Below the pieces are notes generated by a model. The model made no database searches. It was not told where the DNA came from and was given only the letters and a program-made list of their open reading frames with translations. Positions 50,945 to 58,130 of a stretch of 64,000 bases of DNA are shown here, piece by piece. This stretch comes from Rhizobacter sp. OV335 (GTDB taxonomy: Bacteria; Pseudomonadota; Gammaproteobacteria; Burkholderiales; Burkholderiaceae_C): positions 277,317 through 341,316 of the forward strand of contig NZ_FRCQ01000004.1 of the NCBI RefSeq assembly GCF_900142965.1, read 5' to 3'. Positions within the stretch are counted from its first letter, which is position 1. Every line of letters starts with the position of its first letter. Both the position numbers and the translations under genes were made by a program.

Positions 50945-52120
50945 TCACGCAGATCGGGGAGGAGTCGGACTCTCGCCGTTGCGGCGCACGCAGATGCGCG
51001 GCAAGCGAAGCTCGAAGCGCGTGGAGTCCGCATCTGACGAGACACCCACCGTGCCGCCGTGGGCCAGCGCGATCTCGCGGACGACGTACAGCCCGAGGCC
51101 CAGATTGGCGCCGGCCACCTGGGAGTCGGCATCGTCATCATCGCTGCCGGCGCGCACCAGCGGATCGAAGAGGCTCGGCAGCAGGTCGGCCGGAATCGGT
51201 TTGCCGTGATTCTCGACGGCCAGCAGGACTTCGTCGGCGAGGGTTCCATCCAGGATGACGCGGACCGGCGAACTGGGGAATCCGTACTTCAAGGCATTGA
51301 ACACCAGGTTGGACAAGGCCTGGTGCAGGCGCCGCGCGTCCCATTCGCCTTGCAGATCGCCCAGCACGGTCAACTGCAGGACTCGACCGGGGGTGATCGC
51401 ATCGATTTCCTGCAAGGTGTTCTGGGCGAACTTGTCGAGATGAAGCGGCGCCGGACTGACGGGCAGACCCGACCCCAGGCGATGGCGCGTGTACTCGACC
51501 AGGTCGTTCAGCAGGGCCTTCATCTGGCCGACGCTGCGCTGCACCACGGCGAGTTGCGGCGCATCGTCGGGGCGGGTGCGCAGCGCCAGCGCCGCGTAGG
51601 CCGAGATCGTGCTGAGGGGACCCCGCAGGTCGTGGCCCAGCATCCCGAGAAACAGGTCGCGCGTGCGGTTCACTTCCAGCACGAAAACGCTCAGCGACTC
51701 CGCGATGGCCTGGTCCACCGCCTCGTTGAAGCGCGTCACGTCGTCGAGATCCCGGGCAACCTGTGCCTCGCCCGGGGAAGCGCTCCACAACCTCAACACC
51801 GTCGCCCGCAGCGCACGGTATTCGGCCACCATCTGCTCGACCTCGAACCCCTGTCGCTCGCGCTGCCGGGCATGGCTGCGCGACGGGACGCTTCGGGCGC
51901 GGGCGGGCGTGTCGCTCTGGCCTTCCGATTTGGCTTGCCGCTCGTCGTCGTCTTGCGGACGGCGCATGTCTTCGGCGATCTCCTGCAGGATCAACCTGCC
52001 GTGGTCGAGCAGGCCCGCCTCGTCGATGCTGGCCGCGGCAGGCAACTGGCTGGCGGCGAAAGCGACCCACTCCCGCAGGATGGCATCGAGATTGGCGTGG
52101 ATGAAGCTCGACAGGCGCAT
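50945..52120 (-). CDS. Soluble sensor histidine kinase
   Basis: A 391-residue kinase with no membrane segments. The first 150 residues are helical and resemble RsbRD-type sensory domains (ILREWVAFAASQL, then QMVAEYRALRATVLRLW). The H-box is GMLGHDLRGPLSTISAYA with phosphoacceptor histidine near residue 164; the N-box is LSNLVFNALKYG, and the G-boxes are VENHGKPIP and GLGLYVVREIALAHGG. No response regulator is adjacent, so its partner lies elsewhere. A CAGAAT-like hexamer precedes the start. Confidence 0.9.
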   Translation of the reverse strand: MRLSSFIHANLDAILREWVAFAASQLPAAASIDEAGLLDHGRLILQEIAEDMRRPQDDDERQAKSEGQSDTPARARSVPSRSHARQRERQGFEVEQMVAEYRALRATVLRLWSASPGEAQVARDLDDVTRFNEAVDQAIAESLSVFVLEVNRTRDLFLGMLGHDLRGPLSTISAYAALALRTRPDDAPQLAVVQRSVGQMKALLNDLVEYTRHRLGSGLPVSPAPLHLDKFAQNTLQEIDAITPGRVLQLTVLGDLQGEWDARRLHQALSNLVFNALKYGFPSSPVRVILDGTLADEVLLAVENHGKPIPADLLPSLFDPLVRAGSDDDDADSQVAGANLGLGLYVVREIALAHGGTVGVSSDADSTRFELRLPRICVRRNGESPTPPRSA

Positions 52121-52156
52121 CCGGCATTCTGCGCTCAGCGTGCGGCCGCCGAAGCC

Positions 52157-52876
52157 TCAGCGCTGCGGGTAGTCGAGCTCCGGGTACCAGTCGGTGCCGC
52201 GGCCACCCGGCGTCATGTCGAGCACGATCCAGATCGGCATCACCTCGGGCGCACCGCGCGGGTCCTGGCCGGGGTCGGCGCTCTCCGGGCCCATCTCGTC
52301 GCCCCAGGTGTGGCGGATGACGCCGTCGCGGCGCGTGAAGACGTTGAAGCCGGCGTTGTCGGAGCCGCTGGCCGGGTCTTCGTCGGCATAGTCGCGGTTG
52401 AAGTCGTTGCCGCCCGACGAGTACAGGCGCAGGTGGCGCCAACCGCGTTCCTTCTTGAAGGCGACGATGCGGTCGAGCGGCGCGCGCGCGATCACCGCGA
52501 ACGACACGCGCTGCAGCATGTCGGGCATCTCGCCGTCGAACGCGCTGAGCATCGAGGTGCACATCGGGCACGGCCGCTTGCGCTGCGGGCCGAACATGAA
52601 GTTGTAGGTGACCAGCGTGTCGTGCTCGCCGAACAGCTGCGACAGCGTGACCGGGCCTTGCTCGCCGTCGAAGCGGTAGTCGTGCGGCACGACGCCGCCC
52701 GGCGGCAGCGCGCGGCGCTGCGCGGCGACGCGCTCGTTCAGGCGGCGCAGCTCGATCTCCTGTTCGAGCAGCGCGTTGCGGGCGGCGCGGTACTCGGGGG
52801 TCTCGCCGGGGAAGCGGCGCTTGGACTGGGCCAGGTCCTTCGCGGGGCGGAGGGTGGGCTGTGCGGTCATGGGCAT
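52157..52876 (-). CDS. DUF899 thioredoxin-like protein
   Basis: A 239-residue DUF899 protein. ALLEQEIELRRLNERVAAQR, LPPGG and FGEHDTLVTYNFMFGP, then a CPMC motif near residue 103 (RPCPMCTSMLSAFDG), are characteristic, as is YSSGGNDFNRDY near 152. The family has a thioredoxin-like fold and an unproven redox role. It stands alone between the kinase and the small accessory cluster. Confidence 0.88.
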   Translation of the reverse strand: MPMTAQPTLRPAKDLAQSKRRFPGETPEYRAARNALLEQEIELRRLNERVAAQRRALPPGGVVPHDYRFDGEQGPVTLSQLFGEHDTLVTYNFMFGPQRKRPCPMCTSMLSAFDGEMPDMLQRVSFAVIARAPLDRIVAFKKERGWRHLRLYSSGGNDFNRDYADEDPASGSDNAGFNVFTRRDGVIRHTWGDEMGPESADPGQDPRGAPEVMPIWIVLDMTPGGRGTDWYPELDYPQR

Positions 52877-52988
52877 CTCCAGGGATGAGGGGATGCTGGG
52901 ACGACGAACGACGGAAGGTGGAATCGACTATCGAAGCCGAAAAATTCGACCTACTGGGCTGACAAAGACGATCCGACAGATGGGAGAG

Positions 52989-53399
52989 TCAGGCACCGAC
53001 TCGCACTCGCAGATCTTCAACCGAAGCCTGCCAGGCATCGTATTCATCACTATCCTGCCAGAGTTCCGCCAGCTCGGAATTCTCGGCAAGGATGCGGGCG
53101 ATTGCGGCTTGCGCTTTGTCCACCAGTTCCACCGATGGTTTGAGTGGGTGCTCGGCCACCCACTTGTCGGCAGTTTCCGTGTACGAGGTCTTCTCGCCGG
53201 AGCCGCCTCCCAGTCTGGCCAGGACCTCGATGGCCGCGATGGCCACCGACGCTTCCGGCGCTTCAAGGTAATCGTCGCCAGACGAAAGCACCGCGTCGAT
53301 CGCTTCTTCGATGGGAGCGAGGCTGTCGGCTTCTTCAAGCTCGTAGGCCCAATCCGCGGCGTCGTCATTTCCGAAGGGATCGACAGACCATGCTCCCAT
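52989..53399 (-). CDS. DUF4259 protein
   Basis: A 136-residue acidic protein with the DUF4259 opening MGAWSVDPFGNDDAADWAYEL and a helical body. The family is common among scattered immunity-like and accessory genes; function unknown. It forms a same-strand run with DUF2199, ankyrin and macro-domain genes. Confidence 0.82.
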   Translation of the reverse strand: MGAWSVDPFGNDDAADWAYELEEADSLAPIEEAIDAVLSSGDDYLEAPEASVAIAAIEVLARLGGGSGEKTSYTETADKWVAEHPLKPSVELVDKAQAAIARILAENSELAELWQDSDEYDAWQASVEDLRVRVGA

Positions 53400-53434
53400 G
53401 TGCGCTCCTCGATGAATTCCGTGCTTGGACCGGC

Positions 53435-53956
53435 TCAGTCCCGATGGAACACATGTTCCGCAATTTCCTGTGCTCGGGCAATGGAAATTCCACGAGTTTG
53501 ATCAATGACCAACGGATCGCGGTCGTGCTCGCCACGGTGGAGAATGACCTTGGGTCGCTGACCTCCGGGCTGCACCACGACATCGGCCGGCCTCGACTCG
53601 CCGTACGGGTAGTCCGGAATCCCGTTGCAGACCCAGCCGAAGAAGCAGTCTCCGTCGACGGGCTCATCGTAGGTTTCGAGATAGCGGTTGAAGCTCTTCT
53701 CGCTCAGCGACACCCAGATGCCCCACAGGAACGGCTCCTCGATCCCGTGAATCGGCACCTCCAGCACGGCGCGGATGAAGCGGTCGGTTCTGTCCTCATG
53801 CGTGATGGTGCAGAAGTCGCTGCTCAGTTCTCCCATCGTCGCCTTCTGCTCCTCCGACAAGGATGCGTACGGGTCGGGCATTCGATAGCCGATGCTCGGA
53901 GAGCCCTCGTGGATCTCTTCGCAATTGCTGCACTTGAATGCAAAGATGGCTGCCAT
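53435..53956 (-). CDS. DUF2199 protein
   Basis: About 173 residues. A CxxC pair at the N-terminus (FKCSNCEEIH) and the EEPFLWGIWVSLSEKSFNRYLETY block define DUF2199; PVDGDCFFGWVCNGIPDYPYG follows. Function unknown, possibly metal-binding through the cysteines. An in-frame ATG at 53971 would add five residues. It lies between ankyrin and DUF4259 genes on the same strand. Confidence 0.85.
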   Translation of the reverse strand: MAAIFAFKCSNCEEIHEGSPSIGYRMPDPYASLSEEQKATMGELSSDFCTITHEDRTDRFIRAVLEVPIHGIEEPFLWGIWVSLSEKSFNRYLETYDEPVDGDCFFGWVCNGIPDYPYGESRPADVVVQPGGQRPKVILHRGEHDRDPLVIDQTRGISIARAQEIAEHVFHRD

Positions 53957-53994
53957 GGTTGTCGGGATCAAGAAGTGGGACGGAACCGGAAGGG

Positions 53995-54555
53995 TCAGGG
54001 TGTCGGAAGATCATCGACGCTCTTTGCACCTCGGCTCTGCAGCAGCGACGCAAGCTCCTGGTATCGATGGGTCCACGCCACGTCGAGCGGCGTGCGCCCG
54101 CCATCCACCCACGCTTCCGCTGCAGCCGTCAGGCTGGCACCTCGCTCGATGAGCATCATCGCGATGGGAATGGCATTCACCGCGCAGGCCCGATGCAGCG
54201 CGGTGAAGTCTGGATACCCTCTGGCTTCGAGATCGGCGCCGCGCGCCAGCAGAACGTCGACCAGTTGCAACGCGACTTTCGGCGAACGCTCGAACAACTC
54301 GATGGCCGTGTGGAGTGCCAGGCAGCCCTGGTCGTTCAATTGATCAGGATTCGCGCCCAGGTCGAGCAGCACTTGCACCAGCTCGCGCATTTCGAAGAAG
54401 ACGGCTTGCTCCAGCGCGTACTCGGACAACACGGCATCCGGCACGTTCACCAGTTCAGGCTGCTGGCGAATGAACGAGATCACGTCCGCCTCTGAACGAT
54501 CGCGCAGCAGGTCGCCCCAGGATTCGATGGACGGCAATGTTTGCCTCCGGGTCAC
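53995..54555 (-). CDS. Ankyrin-repeat protein
   Basis: A 186-residue protein with about four ankyrin repeats, seen as LVQVLLDLGANPDQLNDQGCLALHTAI, LVDVLLARGADLEARGYPDFTALHRA and IAMMLIERGASLTAA ... GRTPLDVA segments (shown in part). No signal peptide. The GTG start at 54555 overlaps the TGA of a 47-residue frame. Such proteins mediate binding; in this setting an immunity or antitoxin-like role is possible but unproven. Confidence 0.85.
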   Translation of the reverse strand: MTRRQTLPSIESWGDLLRDRSEADVISFIRQQPELVNVPDAVLSEYALEQAVFFEMRELVQVLLDLGANPDQLNDQGCLALHTAIELFERSPKVALQLVDVLLARGADLEARGYPDFTALHRACAVNAIPIAMMLIERGASLTAAAEAWVDGGRTPLDVAWTHRYQELASLLQSRGAKSVDDLPTP

Positions 54556-54695
54556 GAGAACAGTGCCATCAGCAACTCAAGCGCACCCTCGAGGAAGGTC
54601 GATGCAGCCGCGGCCTTCGCCAGCTCGGGCTCGCGTGATTTGAAGTTCAAGAGCAGCATCGTGCGCACCGGCCAGGATTCAGCTTGCTGGTCCAT
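54552..54695 (-). CDS. Possible 47-residue coupled protein
   Basis: Short frame between the macro-domain and ankyrin genes. Its ATG at 54695 lies inside the end of the macro gene (17-bp overlap), and its stop overlaps the ankyrin GTG (GTGA). It is mostly helical with a hydrophobic C-terminus ([13 protein letters not shown]). The double coupling suggests real translation; no family recognised. Confidence 0.45.
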   Translation of the reverse strand: MDQQAESWPVRTMLLLNFKSREPELAKAAAASTFLEGALELLMALFS

Positions 54696-55197
54696 GGATC
54701 GCCCTTTCGTAGACCGCCAGATCGCTGGGCGAGAAGCAACAGAACACCACCTCTTCCAACTCGGGAAACTGCGCGAGATGGCTGCGCACGGTGCGAACCG
54801 CAACCTGCGCCGCCAAGTCGATGGGGTAGCCGTAGATGCCGGTGCTGATGCTCGGAAACGCCATCGACCTGACCCCCTTCGCACCGGCGACTTCGAGGGA
54901 TCTGCGATAGCAAGACGCGAGCAGATCCGCCTCACCGTGCTCGCCACCACGCCAGACCGGGCCGACGGTGTGGACGATGTACATCGCCTTGAGCCGGTAG
55001 CCTTTCGTCAGCTTCGCGTCGCCCGTCTTGCAGCCAGCCAGCAGTCGGCATTCATGCACGAGTTCCGGACCTGCCGCGCGGTGGATCGCTCCATCCACGC
55101 CACCGCCACCCAGCAGCGACGAGTTCGCGGCATTGACGATCGCGTCGACGGCGAGGGTCGTGATGTCGGCGCGAATGGCGCGGAGCGTTGCAGGCAT
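54679..55197 (-). CDS. Macro-domain ADP-ribosyl hydrolase (YmdB-like)
   Basis: A 172-residue single macro domain. [23 protein letters not shown] at residues 17-39 is the ADP-ribose-binding signature, and [10 protein letters not shown] near 125 is the second loop. Enzymes of this branch remove acetyl from O-acetyl-ADP-ribose or ADP-ribose from proteins. A TAGACT hexamer lies 8 nt before the ATG with no Shine-Dalgarno. It heads the small accessory run toward 52989. Confidence 0.92.
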   Translation of the reverse strand: MPATLRAIRADITTLAVDAIVNAANSSLLGGGGVDGAIHRAAGPELVHECRLLAGCKTGDAKLTKGYRLKAMYIVHTVGPVWRGGEHGEADLLASCYRRSLEVAGAKGVRSMAFPSISTGIYGYPIDLAAQVAVRTVRSHLAQFPELEEVVFCCFSPSDLAVYERAIHGPAS

Positions 55198-55205
55198 GGG
55201 CCTGC

Positions 55206-55211
55206 AGTCTA
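55206..55211 (-). promoter_or_regulatory. Putative -10 element of a leaderless macro-domain mRNA
   Basis: On the minus strand TAGACT ends 8 nt before the ATG at 55197. Confidence 0.4.
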
Positions 55212-56564
55212 CCGATGCGGCCGCGCGAGCGCCGCCGTGCCATACACCGGCTTCAGCACCGGCCCGAACGCGAAGTCGACCATCATCCGCAGGTAGCCGT
55301 CCGGCTGGCGGGTCGACAGGCGGCTGCCGTCGGCGGCCGTCTCGTACTCGTAGATGCCGTGCTCCGTCCACGGGAACACCGCCGTCGCGATCGGGCGACC
55401 GGCCATGCGCAGCACCGCGAGGCGGCGTGCTGTCTCCGCGGCGGGTGCCTCGAGGTCGTCCTGCGCGAGGATCCACAACTGCGGAGCCGTCACCGCCCCG
55501 ATCGTCGCCAGCGGATCGAACAGCCACGGCGTGCCGGCATTCAGGTGCTGCGCGAATTCCGCGAACTCCTCCTGGGTCTTCAGGCCCAGCAGCAGGTAGC
55601 AGAAATCCCCGCGCACGTCCTTGAACCACGGCTCGCCTGCAAAGCGCTGCCGCACGCGCGCGAAGCGCTCGAACACCTGCGGCGCCGGGTTCACGGCCAG
55701 CGCACCGCATGCGTCCACCAGCGCCATCGCACCGGCCATCGCCTGCGGCCCATGCCCCGCTGCGGCGATGTTCATCGCGACCGCTTCGCGATCCTCGTCC
55801 AGCACCGACACCGCCAGCCCGAAGCCGACGATGATGAAATCGACCGGCGCGATCCTTGCCGCGAGCGGTGCGATCCAACCGCCCTGGCTCGGCCCGTGGA
55901 ATCCGATCCTCGCGACGCGCGTGCCGACCAGCCGACGGGCTTCCTGCAGCGCCGCGACCGCGTCGCGCGCCAGCTGATCGAAGTCCTGCGAGTAGCGACC
56001 GCCGGACGCCCCGGTGCCGCGCTTGTCGAACACGAAGGCGCCGACACCCGCCGCGGGGAATCGCCGCTGCATCGAATCGAAGCGCATCGCCGAGTCGTGC
56101 TCCGAGCCCTGCAGCAGCACGACGACCGGCACCGGCCCGTCGCCCTCGGGCATCACCAGGCGGCCCGCGAGCGTCGTGCCGTCGCTCGTGAAACGCACCT
56201 CGGTCGTCGCGAGCGCCAGCCGCCGGCCACGCACGCCGTCGACGTCGATCTGCGCCTTCGCGCAGTCGATGCGCACACGCTGGCCGTCCGGCCGCTTCGT
56301 CCACCCGAGCGAACTCACGCCGGCCTCCGGGCCGGTGGTCGAGAACGCACCGCTCGTTCCGTCGGGCCGCCGCCAGCGCAGCGAGCTGCCCGCCGACGGG
56401 CCGACATCGAGGCTGGACCCATCGTCGAGCCGGTACGTGCCGACACCGCAATCCAGCGCCAGCTCCTCTGCCGCCTGCGAAGCCGGCGACACGCCGAGGC
56501 CGCACAGCGCGAGCGCGGCCATCGCCACCCACGCGCGCACCAAGTGGATTGTTCGTTCAGCCAT
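55209..56564 (-). CDS. Exported alpha/beta hydrolase
   Basis: A 451-residue exported protein: signal peptide ([20 protein letters not shown]), a beta-rich N-terminal domain, then a dipeptidyl-peptidase-like hydrolase domain. The nucleophile elbow is [11 protein letters not shown] with serine near residue 224; [11 protein letters not shown] resembles the oxyanion region, and the histidine is in [10 protein letters not shown] near 407. Start 56564 overlaps the AraC gene by 8 bp. Substrate unknown, possibly a peptide or ester. Confidence 0.82.
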   Translation of the reverse strand: MAERTIHLVRAWVAMAALALCGLGVSPASQAAEELALDCGVGTYRLDDGSSLDVGPSAGSSLRWRRPDGTSGAFSTTGPEAGVSSLGWTKRPDGQRVRIDCAKAQIDVDGVRGRRLALATTEVRFTSDGTTLAGRLVMPEGDGPVPVVVLLQGSEHDSAMRFDSMQRRFPAAGVGAFVFDKRGTGASGGRYSQDFDQLARDAVAALQEARRLVGTRVARIGFHGPSQGGWIAPLAARIAPVDFIIVGFGLAVSVLDEDREAVAMNIAAAGHGPQAMAGAMALVDACGALAVNPAPQVFERFARVRQRFAGEPWFKDVRGDFCYLLLGLKTQEEFAEFAQHLNAGTPWLFDPLATIGAVTAPQLWILAQDDLEAPAAETARRLAVLRMAGRPIATAVFPWTEHGIYEYETAADGSRLSTRQPDGYLRMMVDFAFGPVLKPVYGTAALARPHR

Positions 56565-57429
56565 CCTGGTTCTGCTCCAGCCATTGACGCGGTGAGTGGC
56601 CCACACGCTGGCTGAACAGGCGCGACAACGCCGACGCGTTGGCATAGCCCAGTTCGTCGGCGATGGCCTTGACCGAGCGGCCCTGGCGCAGCTGCGACTG
56701 CGTCAGGCTGAGCCGCCAGTCGGCGAGGTACGCGGCCGGCGGCTGGCCGACCACGGTCTTGAAGGCGACGGCGAACGCACTGCGCGACATGCCGGCTTCA
56801 GCCGCCATCGTCGCCAGGCTCCACGGCGCGCCGGGCGTGTCGTGCAGCGCCACCAGCGCACGCGCCAGCCGCGGATCGGACAGCCCCGTCAGCAGCCCCT
56901 GCGGCATGCCGGCCTCGGCCGGGTGGTCGATCAGCCAGCGCAGCAGCTGGATCAGCACCACCTCGAACAAGCGATCGGCCAGCAGGCGCTGCCCGCAGCG
57001 CAGCCGCTCCGCCTCGCCGAACAGCAGCGCGAGCGCCGGCGCCAGCCCCTCGACGCGCGACAAGGGCAGCACGATCAGCGGCGGCAACGCGCGCACCAGC
57101 GGGTTGCGCTCGCCGCCATCGAACTCCAGCTCGGCGCACACGAAATCAGAGCCGTCCTGCGGCGGATTGCGGAACGCGTGCGACAGCGGCCGCGGGTAGA
57201 ACAGCAGCGTCGGCTCGGCGACGACGATGCGCCGCGGCAGCAGCGTCTTCGCGCCATGGCGCAGCTCCATCTCGCCGCGCCGCATCACGTGCAGGAAGCC
57301 GCGGCCCGGCTCGGCCGGGAAATGCGTGGTGCCGCACAGCGGGCCGCTGTGGAACAGCCGCGCACGCACCTTGAACCGCTCCAGCAGGCCGGAGAGGCGG
57401 TCGATCGGAGCCGGGTCGGGATGGTTCAT
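56557..57429 (-). CDS. AraC-family regulator with cupin sensor
   Basis: About 290 residues. The N-terminal cupin-type domain has GRGFLHVMRRGEMELRHG and ALPPLIVLPL. The C-terminal double helix-turn-helix has WSLATMAAEAGMSRSAFAVAF, then IADELGYANASALSRLFSQRVG. The family usually responds to small aromatic or carbonyl compounds. Start 57429 is one of several in-frame ATGs (57462 is another); neither has a Shine-Dalgarno. The divergent AhpD-like gene (57573) and the overlapping hydrolase gene are likely targets. Confidence 0.88.
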   Translation of the reverse strand: MNHPDPAPIDRLSGLLERFKVRARLFHSGPLCGTTHFPAEPGRGFLHVMRRGEMELRHGAKTLLPRRIVVAEPTLLFYPRPLSHAFRNPPQDGSDFVCAELEFDGGERNPLVRALPPLIVLPLSRVEGLAPALALLFGEAERLRCGQRLLADRLFEVVLIQLLRWLIDHPAEAGMPQGLLTGLSDPRLARALVALHDTPGAPWSLATMAAEAGMSRSAFAVAFKTVVGQPPAAYLADWRLSLTQSQLRQGRSVKAIADELGYANASALSRLFSQRVGHSPRQWLEQNQDG

Positions 57430-57572
57430 GCGGAGGATGCGAAGCCCTGGACGATCAGGCATGTCATCGGGACGATAGGTGCCCAATGGTACGGCTTCGC
57501 GACGCACACTGGCGACCAGCAGCTGCCGATCACCCTCCCAACCAACTTCTCGACCTCTCAAGGAGACCCACC

Positions 57573-58121
57573 ATGTCCCGCGTCCAACTGATCGCTCCCG
57601 CAAGCACCGACGGCGAGCGCAAGCAGCTGCTCGACCAGATCCACGGTGCCCTCGGCGCCACACCGGCGATGTTCCGCGCCGTCGCCAACTCCCCTGCTGC
57701 GCTGAAGAGCTTGTGGGGCAGCTTCGGCGCATTGGGCGCCGGCGTGCTCCCGGCCAAGCTGGGTGAGCAGATCGCCGTGGCGGTGGCCGACCGCAATGCT
57801 TGCGAGTACTGCCTGGCGGCCCACACGGCACTGGGGCGCAAGGCAGGTGCCAGCGCCGACGAGATGGTGGCGGCGCAAGACGGCGAATCTGCCGATCCGA
57901 AGACGGCCGTCGCGCTGCGCTTCGCGCTGAAGCTGGTCAACGACCGCGGCCAGGTCGGCGATGCCGACGTGCAGGCGCTGCGCGGTGCGGGCTTCGACGA
58001 CGAACAGATCGTCGAGATCATTGCCCACGTCGCGCTGAACCTGTTCACCAACTACCTGAACGTGGCGCTCGCGGTGCCGGTCGATTTCCCGGCGGTCAAG
58101 CTGAGCCGCCGGGCCGCCTGA
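57573..58121 (+). CDS. AhpD/carboxymuconolactone decarboxylase-family protein
   Basis: A 182-residue CMD-like protein with the peroxidase-type CxxC: NACEYCLAAHTALG near residue 74, plus the general-acid histidine in IIAHVALNLFTNYLN near 155. Such proteins reduce peroxides using the paired cysteines. AAGGAG lies 7 nt before the ATG. It is divergent from the AraC gene, so it is probably its regulated target, a common layout. Confidence 0.92.
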   Translation: MSRVQLIAPASTDGERKQLLDQIHGALGATPAMFRAVANSPAALKSLWGSFGALGAGVLPAKLGEQIAVAVADRNACEYCLAAHTALGRKAGASADEMVAAQDGESADPKTAVALRFALKLVNDRGQVGDADVQALRGAGFDDEQIVEIIAHVALNLFTNYLNVALAVPVDFPAVKLSRRAA

Positions 58122-58130
58122 CGTCCTCGC

